Assembly: GCA_023412195.1 (NCBI GenBank)
Contig: JAEYNZ010000144.1
Span: 10,482-74,481, forward strand
Source of the DNA: Bacteroidota bacterium
GTDB taxonomy: Bacteria > Bacteroidota > Bacteroidia > Bacteroidales > Prolixibacteraceae
Length of the DNA: 64,000 nt
Direction: 5' to 3'
Under the pieces are notes generated by a model. It saw nothing but the letters and a program-made list of their open reading frames with translations. It had not been told where the DNA came from and ran no database searches. Position 1 is the stretch's first letter, and each line of letters starts with the position of its first letter. The translations under genes were made by a program, and so were the position numbers. Positions 35,941 to 44,566 of the stretch are shown here, one piece after another.

Positions 35941-37524
35941 ATGGAAATGAAAAAAATATTATTTATAATACTGGCTCTTGGAATGTTTGCATCTTGTGAT
36001 GATTTTCTTGCAGAGGAGCCAAGAAGTGAAATGAGCGTGGATCAGTTTTTCAGCTATCCTACTCATGCATACAACGCCGTGAATATTTTATACCGGACTG
36101 GTGCACCCACATTTTACAGTACCGGAGTTTACGCAGGAAGCCGTGCTATGTTGGGAGGATACATGTCGGGATATTTTGACAATGAATATAAAGGACAGGA
36201 AGTGCATGTGCAACACACTCAGAATTTAACCCTCACCGCCAGTAACCTGGCCGGTTATTTCGATGGAGCCTGGGATCCATGTTACCTCGCCATTTCAAGG
36301 GCAAACTTTGCCATTGAGAACATTGCTGAAACTCCCGATCTCTCAGAAGATGAAATCAATCAACTCGAGGCTGAAGCCCGCTTCTTCAGGGCATTTAACT
36401 ATTTCTACCTGGTTAAAAATTTCGGCGATGTTCCACTGATCCTGGAACCATATTCTTCCCTGGAAGGGCTATATGTTGAACGGACTCCTTCAGCACAGGT
36501 ATACAATCAGATCATAGAAGATCTGGAAATTGCTGTTAATGAAGGAGGATTGGAATATGTGCCCATGCCTCAGAACAGCTACCGGATTTCCCGGGCTACG
36601 GCGGCCACTCTTCTGGCCGACGTGTACTTGAACGTAAGCGGCTATCCCGTGCAGGAAAACCGGTATGCTGATGCGGCAGCCGCTGCAAGGGGTGTTATCA
36701 ACAGCGGTAATCTTTCTCTTATTCAACATGGGGCAACTGAATCTCAAAGTGCTTACAACGTCATGCGCAGATCGGATAATGAAAGTGAGTATATCTACTC
36801 GATCGAATACGATCCAAGCATTTCACAGAACTACTGGCAGCCCGCAATCACATATCCCAATCTTGCTACTGCTTGGGGAATATTTGCCTACTCCATAACA
36901 AATAATGCTTACAGGCCTATGCCCCAGTTGCTGAATATGTTTGATGAGCAGAATGACCTCCGGGCTCAGGAAAAACAATATTTCCATTCAACGTTAACTT
37001 ATACTGAAGACGGCCAGCAAATAACCCGTAATTTTGAAACGGCGCCTTACCTTTGGCACAATGATGAAGCTCTGTTTGAAACCGGACAGAATGGTAAGGA
37101 CATGGTGGTATACAGATACGCTGAAGTCCTGCTTATTGCTGCGGAAGCCATTGCCCGGTCGGAAGGTGTTACCGCAGAAGCCATAGGGTATCTTGCTGAT
37201 GTGCGAAACCGGGCTTACTGGCAAACCGACCGAAATCAAATAGTTGCGGAACTAACCGGACTTTCGGCCGATGACTTTGTAAAGGAAGTATGGAAAGAAC
37301 GGATTAGAGAACTGGTACTTGAATACAGGCTTTGGTCTGATGTTCAGCGGACACGCCAGTTTCCTGTAGCTGCTGGTGCCGGTACCGGTGAAATAAATTT
37401 TGTGGATGTCGTAGGCCATCAGACTGTCTGGGGCAGGACAATTCAGGAAATGCACCTGCTGTTTCCGATTTCAGAAAATGAAAGGCAACGCAATCCAAAC
37501 CTGACCCAAAATCCCGGCTATTGA
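35941..37524 (+). CDS. susD: SusD/RagB-family glycan-binding outer-membrane lipoprotein
   Basis: A 527-residue surface lipoprotein that lids the SusC barrel and captures glycan. The lipobox is FASC near residue 19. It is followed by the SusD N-terminal segment DDFLAEEPRSEMSVDQFFSYP, TPR-like helices (LEAEARFFRAFNYFYLVKNFGDVPL) and the C-terminal RagB domain (RYAEVLLIAAEA, WKERIRELVLEYRLWSDVQRT) ending with FPISENERQRNPNLTQNPGY, the standard SusD tail. A second in-frame ATG lies six bases on. It forms an operon with susC and is closed by a strong terminator. Confidence 0.96.
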   Translation: MEMKKILFIILALGMFASCDDFLAEEPRSEMSVDQFFSYPTHAYNAVNILYRTGAPTFYSTGVYAGSRAMLGGYMSGYFDNEYKGQEVHVQHTQNLTLTASNLAGYFDGAWDPCYLAISRANFAIENIAETPDLSEDEINQLEAEARFFRAFNYFYLVKNFGDVPLILEPYSSLEGLYVERTPSAQVYNQIIEDLEIAVNEGGLEYVPMPQNSYRISRATAATLLADVYLNVSGYPVQENRYADAAAAARGVINSGNLSLIQHGATESQSAYNVMRRSDNESEYIYSIEYDPSISQNYWQPAITYPNLATAWGIFAYSITNNAYRPMPQLLNMFDEQNDLRAQEKQYFHSTLTYTEDGQQITRNFETAPYLWHNDEALFETGQNGKDMVVYRYAEVLLIAAEAIARSEGVTAEAIGYLADVRNRAYWQTDRNQIVAELTGLSADDFVKEVWKERIRELVLEYRLWSDVQRTRQFPVAAGAGTGEINFVDVVGHQTVWGRTIQEMHLLFPISENERQRNPNLTQNPGY

Positions 37525-37605
37525 TGTGCAAAATTCCCTATTGCCTATAGTCATATATTTATGAATAATACTTAAATAGAACAAGCCTTAGGTTGATATT
37601 CTAAA

Positions 37606-37638
37606 GCGCCACCTGATTTTTCAGGTGGCGCATTTTTT
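37606..37638 (+). terminator. Strong intrinsic terminator after susCD
   Basis: GCGCCACCTGA (37606-37616) pairs perfectly with TCAGGTGGCGC (37621-37631), with a TTTT loop and an ATTTTTT tail. Confidence 0.92.
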
Positions 37639-37675
37639 ATACGACTGGTTCTTCAATATTTTCTAGCATTATGAA

Positions 37676-38021
37676 ACTCCACTGTATTTCGGTCTGGATG
37701 GTGGTCCGTGGAATGGTGCACACCTGCAACCTTCCAGGAAACCGACAGGTGAAATTTATACAGAATTTAAACTTGGAAACCCATTCTATGATGGCGATAT
37801 GAGAAAAAAACCTTATGTATATAATACCGCATGATTGACGAATGGGGAATTGAATTTCTTGGAGAAGGCAGAAGACGTACTGACTTAATTCGTTGGGATA
37901 TGTTTGTAACCGAAGCATGGTGGGATCACAACCAAGCAACTCAGCTCACTTGAACCGTTTCCCAATGCCTCAGAATGCATTATCAGGAAATAATGCACTG
38001 GAACAAAATACAGGTTATTAA
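37676..38021 (+). pseudogene. Remnant of a second SusD C-terminal region
   Basis: Three short translated pieces on the + strand keep SusD order although stops and frameshifts break them. The first is FGLDGGPWNGAH with YDGDMRKKPYVYN. The second is MIDEWGIEFLGEGRRRTDL with IRWDMF, the RagB helix usually read as E(R/W)-x-E-(L/F)-x-E-G-x-R-x-x-D-L-x-R-W. The third is FPMPQNALSGNNALEQNTGY, the standard SusD C-terminus, ending at TAA 38019-38021. It differs clearly from the tail of the intact SusD upstream, so it is not a recent tandem duplicate. It lies between the susCD terminator and another terminator at 38091. Confidence 0.85.
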
Positions 38022-38090
38022 TATATAGAAATGAGGGAATACCTCATCCAGCTAAAGTTTGTTTTAATTTAAGCTTTTTGTAGTAATTTA

Positions 38091-38118
38091 AGCGCCGCCG
38101 TAAATGGCGGCGCTTTAT
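38091..38118 (+). terminator. Intrinsic terminator before the GH76-GH43 gene
   Basis: AGCGCCGCC (38091-38099) pairs with GGCGGCGCT (38106-38114) around a 6-nt loop, followed by TTTATTT. The ATG at 38104 lies inside this hairpin and is not the real start of the next gene. Confidence 0.88.
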
Positions 38119-38139
38119 TTATATTTAAACAGATCATCA

Positions 38140-40206
38140 ATGAAAAACCGAAATGTGTTTCTGTATTTTCTTGCTGCAATGGTGTCAGCAGGCTGTTCAC
38201 GGATGCAAACCGGCAATTTTGACCGTTCACACGATTGGGAACTTGTTGCCGACAGCAGCAGCATGGCATTGATTGAAAACTACTGGAACCCCGAAGAAAA
38301 GTATTTTAATTATGGAAACGGTGGCAGCAAAACCGATTTTCATTACTGGCCCCAGGCACATGCACTGGATGTGGTGCTCGATGCTTATACCCGCACCGGT
38401 GATGGGTTTTACCTGCCATTTATCCATCAGTGGTTCGAAGGGGTGCCTGTAAAAAATGGCGGTAACTTCCTGAACCGTTACATCGACGATATGGAGTGGA
38501 ATGCCCTTGCTATGCTCAGGGCTTACCAGATTACTGGTGATGAAAAATTTCTTCAGGCTGTTGATGTGGTATGGGAAGATATTAAAGCGCATTGGAATGA
38601 AAATGCTGGCGGAGGGTTAATGTGGGAAAAACAGGATCCTTTTGGCAAAAATGCCTGCTCCAATGGACCTGCGGCCATACTGGCTGCCCGCCTGTTCAGG
38701 GAAAAGAAAAATTTCGAAGACCTGGAGTGGGCAAAGAAAATATATCACTGGCAGCGAAATACCCTCTTCGATGAACAGTCGGGAGCCATATGGGATAACA
38801 TTAAACAATCAAATGAAGGTCTGAAAATCAACAAAAACTGGATTTTCACCTATAACCAGGGAACTTTTATAGGAGCAGCCACTGAACTTTTTAACCTTAC
38901 CGGCGATTCCCTTTATCTTCACGATGCCATCAAGGCAACGGATTTTACCCTGGAATCACTTGTTAATTCTGCCGATGGATTGCTTAAGGATGAAGGTGGC
39001 CACGACGGAGGTTTGTTTAAGGGCATATTAATACGATACCTTACGCAGCTTACCCGGCATCATGCTCTTAATGCTGAAACAAAAGGAAGATATACACGTT
39101 TTCTGTTTCACCAGGCAAAAAACCTTTGGGAACATGGAACAGACATAGAGCGCATGTTATTTGGCTCCTACTGGAAAAACAAGCCCGGAGAAACTGCCGA
39201 CCTTACAGTTATATTAAGTGGGGCCATGCTCCTGGAGGCAGCAGCATCTCTCAATCAGGAGGGTTATCCGGAAATGTCAGAAAATGATAATTTCCCTGAA
39301 TGGTCAGGAAATCCTGTATTTACAGGCTGGTATGCCGATCCTGAAGTGATTGTTTACGGCGACCGCTACTGGATCTACCCCACCTTTTCGGCTGCTTATG
39401 AACAGCAGGTGCATTTCGACTGCTTCTCATCGCCCGATCTGGTGAACTGGACAAAACATGAAAATATTATTGATACAACAGATGTTAAATGGGCTGAAAG
39501 GGCAATGTGGGCACCTGGTGTGATATCAAATGCAGGAAAATATTACTTCTTCTTTGCAGCCAATGATGTGCACCCGGGAGAAGAGGGAGGAATAGGTGTT
39601 GCAGTTGCCGACACACCAGAAGGACCGTTCAGCGATCTTTTGGGAAAACCACTCATTAATGAAAACGTAAACGGAGCACAGCCCATCGACCAGTTTGTCT
39701 TTCAGGATACCGACGGAAGCTGGTATATGTACTATGGCGGATGGCGCCACTGCAATGTGGTGAAGTTAAAACCTGATTTTACCGGACTGGAACCACTACC
39801 TGACGGTGAATTGTATAAAGAAGTTACACCAGAAGGCTATGTTGAAGGGCCGGTTATGTTTATGCGCAACGGTAAATACTATTTTATGTGGTCGGAAGGT
39901 GGCTGGACCGGCCCCAATTACCGTGTCGCATATGCCATTTCCGATCATCCTTTCGGACCGTTTGAACGCCTTGGTACGGTACTGCAACAGGACAGGCAGG
40001 TAGCTACAGGTGCCGGACACCATTCAGTGCTGAATATTCCTGGTACTGATGAATGGTATATCGTATACCATCGTCGCCCCCTTACTGAAACTTCTCCTCA
40101 TCACCGTGTTACCTGCATTGATAAAATGGAATTTGATGCAGGAGGCAGGATCCTTCCGGTAAAAATAACTGAGAAGGGTGTGACAGCAAGGCCGTTGAAG
40201 AAATAA
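38140..40206 (+). CDS. Two-domain GH76 and GH43 lipoprotein
   Basis: A 688-residue protein with lipobox SAGC. Residues about 30-380 are an (alpha/alpha)6 domain with YIDDMEWNAL, where D116-D117 match the catalytic aspartate pair of GH76 alpha-1,6-mannanases, and with NWIFTYNQGTFIGAA and HDGGLFKGIL, both family-typical. From about 392 a GH43 five-bladed propeller follows: WYADPEVIV (base D400), MWAPGVISNAGKYYFFFAA and YVEGPVMF (general acid E569). The start at 38140 is chosen because it begins the signal peptide and lies after the terminator. Mannan backbone plus arabinose, xylose or galactose side-chain cutting is suggested but not shown. Confidence 0.85.
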   Translation: MKNRNVFLYFLAAMVSAGCSRMQTGNFDRSHDWELVADSSSMALIENYWNPEEKYFNYGNGGSKTDFHYWPQAHALDVVLDAYTRTGDGFYLPFIHQWFEGVPVKNGGNFLNRYIDDMEWNALAMLRAYQITGDEKFLQAVDVVWEDIKAHWNENAGGGLMWEKQDPFGKNACSNGPAAILAARLFREKKNFEDLEWAKKIYHWQRNTLFDEQSGAIWDNIKQSNEGLKINKNWIFTYNQGTFIGAATELFNLTGDSLYLHDAIKATDFTLESLVNSADGLLKDEGGHDGGLFKGILIRYLTQLTRHHALNAETKGRYTRFLFHQAKNLWEHGTDIERMLFGSYWKNKPGETADLTVILSGAMLLEAAASLNQEGYPEMSENDNFPEWSGNPVFTGWYADPEVIVYGDRYWIYPTFSAAYEQQVHFDCFSSPDLVNWTKHENIIDTTDVKWAERAMWAPGVISNAGKYYFFFAANDVHPGEEGGIGVAVADTPEGPFSDLLGKPLINENVNGAQPIDQFVFQDTDGSWYMYYGGWRHCNVVKLKPDFTGLEPLPDGELYKEVTPEGYVEGPVMFMRNGKYYFMWSEGGWTGPNYRVAYAISDHPFGPFERLGTVLQQDRQVATGAGHHSVLNIPGTDEWYIVYHRRPLTETSPHHRVTCIDKMEFDAGGRILPVKITEKGVTARPLKK

Positions 40207-40218
40207 CAATTAATGCAG

Positions 40219-40247
40219 AGAAGAAGGCGGCTACCCCGCTTTCTTCT
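40219..40247. terminator. Imperfect hairpin between converging GH76-GH43 and methyltransferase genes
   Basis: AGAAGAAGGCGG (40219-40230) and CCGCTTTCTTCT (40236-40247) pair with one mismatch. It lies in the convergent gap and may end transcription from either side. Confidence 0.5.
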
Positions 40248-40344
40248 TTCACTACAACGTATTAATGAATATTTCTACCGGAAACCAGGTTTTGAATATG
40301 CTTCCACTGAATTTCCTTCCTCAAAAAATACTGCTGTTTTTGTT

Positions 40345-41175
40345 CTAACCTTTTTTAATTCCTGTTTTCATTATGGCTTCATCTTGCCATTCTCTTCCTG
40401 TTGCGGATAGAAACTCCGAACGGTTCCAGCCTTTAACAACAGAATGATGTTTGGAATCTGCCTGAAAGAAGAAAATTTCCTGTCCCGGTGAATGCATAAA
40501 CCTGAAACCTGCTGTCCGAAAAATTGCCTTAATGGCTGCCGGATTTGGAACCCACCAGTTGGTAGGGTCTTTCATAAACTTATTTTCAATAAATGCCATT
40601 GACGGCCAACCTTTTTCCAGCAAAACATCTCTATCCCTCAGCCGGATGTCCTCCACAGCATGGTACTCCTCTTCAACCTGCAGGGTCAGTGACTGAAACA
40701 CCACCTGATCTATGGATTTTTCCGAAAGAATATCAATGGCAAGCAATGGATACCGCAGATGATAAAATACCCCAAGAAAAAGAACAATATCAAATTGCCT
40801 GTTGGTTTTAACAAGGTCATAAACCTGCATCCTGTGAAAAGAAATTCTTTTTTCCACGTTAAAAATCTCAGCAACCCACTTTGCCTGCTCCAGGTACTTA
40901 TCATCGATATCAATGGCTGTAACATAAGCACCCCTTTTTGCACATTCAACCGAGTAAAAACCGGCATTGCAGCCAATATCCAGAACCCTGCAACCAGTTA
41001 AATCCTTCGGAAGTAAGGGTGCAATCAATTCCCACTTGTAGGCAGGAAAATTACCCAACGGATGCTCAGGAGCAGTATGGGTGCCATCTGGCAGGAGGAT
41101 GTTATGAAACCAGGGAGATAAGCTTTTGATTTTTTCCGCCAGTTTTCCGGCTGACCCTTTACCTGCTGATTTCAT
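40345..41175 (-). CDS. SAM-dependent methyltransferase of a glycosyltransferase cluster
   Basis: A 276-residue class I methyltransferase. The SAM-binding motif I is VLDIGCNAGFYS, preceded by HPLGNFPAYKWE and followed by AIDIDDKYLEQAKW. FYHLRYPLLAID and the WWVPN segment give it the look of the CmoB/DUF1698-related group and of a family I recall as TIGR04290, noted for sitting beside glycosyltransferases. It is the last gene of the minus-strand cluster, 26 bp after a glycosyltransferase. It is therefore likely to methylate a sugar or glycolipid intermediate rather than tRNA. That substrate is inference from context. Confidence 0.78.
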   Translation of the reverse strand: MKSAGKGSAGKLAEKIKSLSPWFHNILLPDGTHTAPEHPLGNFPAYKWELIAPLLPKDLTGCRVLDIGCNAGFYSVECAKRGAYVTAIDIDDKYLEQAKWVAEIFNVEKRISFHRMQVYDLVKTNRQFDIVLFLGVFYHLRYPLLAIDILSEKSIDQVVFQSLTLQVEEEYHAVEDIRLRDRDVLLEKGWPSMAFIENKFMKDPTNWWVPNPAAIKAIFRTAGFRFMHSPGQEIFFFQADSKHHSVVKGWNRSEFLSATGREWQDEAIMKTGIKKG

Positions 41176-41201
41176 ACATCAATTGTTATAAAAATAATTC
41201 T

Positions 41202-42281
41202 TTAACCTGAAACAAGACCCTTAGGATTCAGTTCCCTCACATACATTTCAAGCTCTTCTGCACGCCTTATGCCGGTATGTGAGGCAAGAACCTTCATCCG
41301 TGCATGATGACCGATCCTTCGCCTTTCCTCTTCAGAAATATTAATAAGATATCCCAATGTATCATCAGCCGAATAAGATATCAGAATTTCATCACCAAAC
41401 CTAAAGAAATCATCAAGGCCTTCCCAATAATCGCTTATGACAGGAGTTCCGCAAGCTGCGGCTTCAAAAAGCCTTACGCTTGGAGAATACCCCATCCTGA
41501 TCATATCTTTCCGTGTGATGTTCAGGGTAAAACGCTGTTCATTATAAAATTGCCGGTGCTCAGCAGGAGGCAGGTGCTCTATACGTTCAACATTTGCAGG
41601 CCATGCAATGGAAGGAGGATACTGAGGGCCTGCCACAGCAAAACTTCCTTCCGGCCAACATTCTGCAACATCGACAAGTAGTTTCTTAAGGGGTGGCTGC
41701 CGATCGGTGCTGTAGGTTCCCAGATATCCCAGATCCCATTTCTGAACAGTTTCTTCGGGATAATAAAGATCATGATCAACAGAACAGTAAAGTGGCCTTG
41801 ACTTCTGTGCTCCATATTTCGACATAAATACATCGAGTACAGGCCCTCCTGAAAATGAAAAATAAAAATCAAACTGAGGTATAATTTCAGGATGAATATA
41901 TTCAAAATCATCGCTTTCAAGCTTTGCCAGGGTAACAGGAGTATCAATATCATAAAATGCAGTTATCCCTGTTGCAGTTTTTAATATCCACTTACCGGCT
42001 TCTACTCCTTCTGGAACATAAGATCCCAGGATTACAAGGTCAGCCTTCTGAACATCTTGTTCAAACCTAAGCTTCAGATCAGACAATGATGAATAAAGTG
42101 ATGCTTTACAATAATTGAAATGAATGCAATCACGCTGATTTGAATACCATGGAACATCCCTTTCAAGAAAAAGCACATGATGTCCTTTGTTAAAAAGACC
42201 TTTCACAAGGCTTCTGTAGGTGGTGGCATGTCCGTTTCCCCATGAGGAAGTTATGGAAAGTCCTAAAATAACTATGTTCAT
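41202..42281 (-). CDS. CgeB-like glycosyltransferase
   Basis: A 359-residue GT-B fold enzyme. The N-terminus MNIVILGLSITSSWGNGHA shows a GT-B Rossmann start with the GNGHA loop. The C-terminal half carries SPSVRLFEAAACGTPVISD with a nearby acidic pair in YWEGLDDFF, the donor-binding block of the Glyco_trans_1_2/CgeB group. No signal peptide or membrane segment is seen, so it acts on the cytosolic side. It is related to, but not a duplicate of, the next upstream gene (17-bp gap). Donor and acceptor are unknown. Confidence 0.8.
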   Translation of the reverse strand: MNIVILGLSITSSWGNGHATTYRSLVKGLFNKGHHVLFLERDVPWYSNQRDCIHFNYCKASLYSSLSDLKLRFEQDVQKADLVILGSYVPEGVEAGKWILKTATGITAFYDIDTPVTLAKLESDDFEYIHPEIIPQFDFYFSFSGGPVLDVFMSKYGAQKSRPLYCSVDHDLYYPEETVQKWDLGYLGTYSTDRQPPLKKLLVDVAECWPEGSFAVAGPQYPPSIAWPANVERIEHLPPAEHRQFYNEQRFTLNITRKDMIRMGYSPSVRLFEAAACGTPVISDYWEGLDDFFRFGDEILISYSADDTLGYLINISEEERRRIGHHARMKVLASHTGIRRAEELEMYVRELNPKGLVSG

Positions 42282-42298
42282 GTTCTTGTTGTATTCGT

Positions 42299-43399
42299 TT
42301 AAAGATTTGCTGCAGATTTCTTTTTCCCCAGCAATATATCATCGATTTGTTGTGCCCTTTGTTTATAAGTGTGTTCCGACAGCACTTTGGCTAACGCAGC
42401 TTTTCCCATCTTTTCTGCTTCTTCTGTATCTATCCATTTTAAAAGCGAAACCACATCATCTCCTTCATGGGCAACCCAAATTTCCTTTTCCGGCACGAAA
42501 AATCTTTCCACGCCTGCCCAAAAATCTGTAATGATGCATGCACCCGCTCCGGCAGCCTCAAAAACACGCGTTGCCGGTGAAAAACCATAATCAGCCATAC
42601 TCTGCCGGCTGATATTAAGCACAACTTTGGGTGTTGAATTGAATGCATTATGATCATTGGTATAAACATGCCCCACATATTTGATATTCGGTGGCAATAC
42701 ACTGCTGTCCCAACCGCTGCCTCCTAGTATGAATTTATGATCCGGGAGCCTGGAAGCCACATCAATAAAAAATTGATAAACTCTTTCTTCACGGTCGGGA
42801 AGGCGGTTTCCCAAAAAAGCCAGATCGCACTCAAATGCAGGATCTGCAGGCACGCGGAAATGCGTTTCAGGATCAAGGGCATTGTAAATCGGAATGCACT
42901 TCTTTGCATGAAGCGACTTGTATGCATCAATGACCGGATTGCCCCCGCCATAGGTAAATACATAATCATACTGAGGAATGAGATTCCTGAAATCCGACTT
43001 AGTCCCGCTGAATACTGAATCAAGAGTTGCCGGTGCATCTACATCCCAGAATATAATGGTCTGCCGGGGCTTTTTTATTTCAACAAGGGCCTTTTCAAGA
43101 AATTCATCAAAGACCCCTACCCCGCTTGCCTTAATAAGAATATCAGCTCCGGCAGCATCATTCACTGCCTGTGCAACTGCCAGGCTATTGTTTTCATACA
43201 CCACTGAACGAGCCCAGTCAGGATCATGCAAGTCCCTGTGTTGCTGCCTTTCATAGGCATCCGGCTCATAAAATGTAACCTGGTACCCTAATCTGTGGAG
43301 ATATTTGATAATTCCCCTGTAATAGGTGGCTGCACCATTCCAGTAGGCAGAAACCAGACTGGATCCAAAAAATGCAACTGTAGGTTTATTATTATTCAT
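42299..43399 (-). CDS. CgeB-like glycosyltransferase
   Basis: A 366-residue cytosolic GT-B enzyme. It begins NKPTVAFFGSSLVSAYWNGAATYYRG, with the same layout as its neighbour (short sheet, then a W/G-rich acceptor loop). The donor block is SPATRVFEAAGAGACIITDFW followed by GVERFFVPEKEIWVA. The C-terminal LSEHTYKQRAQQID segment is typical of the CgeB group. It is one of three CgeB-type genes in a row, each different enough to have its own sugar or acceptor. The upstream gene ends 48 bp before its start, the largest gap inside this part of the cluster. Confidence 0.8.
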   Translation of the reverse strand: MNNNKPTVAFFGSSLVSAYWNGAATYYRGIIKYLHRLGYQVTFYEPDAYERQQHRDLHDPDWARSVVYENNSLAVAQAVNDAAGADILIKASGVGVFDEFLEKALVEIKKPRQTIIFWDVDAPATLDSVFSGTKSDFRNLIPQYDYVFTYGGGNPVIDAYKSLHAKKCIPIYNALDPETHFRVPADPAFECDLAFLGNRLPDREERVYQFFIDVASRLPDHKFILGGSGWDSSVLPPNIKYVGHVYTNDHNAFNSTPKVVLNISRQSMADYGFSPATRVFEAAGAGACIITDFWAGVERFFVPEKEIWVAHEGDDVVSLLKWIDTEEAEKMGKAALAKVLSEHTYKQRAQQIDDILLGKKKSAANL

Positions 43400-43447
43400 G
43401 CAATATGTATTTTATTATTTATCATTCTGTTTATCCCTGCAACTTCA

Positions 43448-44557
43448 TCAGGCTATCAGCCTTTTTGCCTGGATTGTTTTCTCAGCAATCTCTAAAAATT
43501 CTTTCGCCCTGTGCCCGCATGTATGTCTGTTTTGAATGGTCTTTAGGGCATGCTCACTAATTATTCCTGCAGTTTCTTTATCCTCAAGTACTGTCTTCAT
43601 ATGCTGTTTCATTTCCTCACCACTGTGTGCAATTAAATAATCCATGCCGGGTGTAAAAAGATTTTCGGAATCATTCCAAGTTGAACAGATCAGTGGAATA
43701 CCACATGCCATTGCTTCAAATGGCCTTATAGTTGGAATACCGGGTAAATTTTTAACATAAGGTCTCCGCGGAACATGAACTGTGAACCGGAACCTTGAGA
43801 ACACTTCAGGTACCTTGTAATTGGGTACCCAGTTTCTGTACTCAATATTCGCTTTTTCCAGCAATCTGACAGCATACTTCGGATAACGGACTCCATAAAA
43901 AACAGTTTTAAGGTTCAGTTCCTCCGATGGTTCAATAATAAACTCAAGCAGCTCATCGGTCCGTTCATTATCGCCCCAGTTGCCAATCCAAACCAGGTCG
44001 CCTTCCTTTTCTTCTGAAGGGATAGGTTTAAACACCTGTATGTCGGCAGCCTCATGCAATAGGTGTATATTTCTCCCCCATCTTTCCTTTTCATATATTT
44101 TTTTCAGTATTTCTCCAAAAACTATCACCCCATCGTAATGCTGCAGATTGAATTTCTGCATTTCCAGTGGTTCGGTAACAGCACGGTGATGTGTATCATG
44201 AAAGAACAAAAGAAAATGGTTGTTCACCGATCTGTAGTCACCCAGCATTTTTATCAGCCGTGGATCATTCCATTCATGCACAATAACAACATCGGCATCT
44301 TCGAGTACCTCTTCCGGATTGAATGTATCCACATCATAAAACGAAGGCTGATGAAAGGGAAACTTCTTTCTGAAATCCTGTATGATTCCTTCTCCATAGT
44401 ATTTAACAAGGTTCTTCAGGCTCCATCCATCCGACGGTTCAAATATTGAAACATGATGCTTCATGCTTTGAAGGGCACTTACCATTCCCCTCAGGAAATG
44501 TGCGTTCCCATGATTCCAGTCGGAAATTACCGAGTGATAAAACATATAAATTTTCAT
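43448..44557 (-). CDS. CgeB-like glycosyltransferase
   Basis: A 369-residue cytosolic GT-B protein. MKIYMFYHSVISDWNHGNAHFLRG starts the acceptor domain, VVIVHEWNDPRLIK lies mid-way, and PTIRPFEAMACGIPLICSTW with ENLFTPGMDYLIA makes the donor site. The RHTCGHRAKEFLEIA ending, with a short Cys-His segment, is usual for the CgeB group. Only 9 bp separate it from the GT4 gene upstream. No specificity can be assigned. Confidence 0.8.
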   Translation of the reverse strand: MKIYMFYHSVISDWNHGNAHFLRGMVSALQSMKHHVSIFEPSDGWSLKNLVKYYGEGIIQDFRKKFPFHQPSFYDVDTFNPEEVLEDADVVIVHEWNDPRLIKMLGDYRSVNNHFLLFFHDTHHRAVTEPLEMQKFNLQHYDGVIVFGEILKKIYEKERWGRNIHLLHEAADIQVFKPIPSEEKEGDLVWIGNWGDNERTDELLEFIIEPSEELNLKTVFYGVRYPKYAVRLLEKANIEYRNWVPNYKVPEVFSRFRFTVHVPRRPYVKNLPGIPTIRPFEAMACGIPLICSTWNDSENLFTPGMDYLIAHSGEEMKQHMKTVLEDKETAGIISEHALKTIQNRHTCGHRAKEFLEIAEKTIQAKRLIA

Positions 44558-44566
44558 ATCCTCTGT

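Noticed and set aside
38104..38139. Upstream ATG of the GH76-GH43 gene
   Set aside because: It sits inside a terminator hairpin and precedes the signal peptide with a non-signal sequence.
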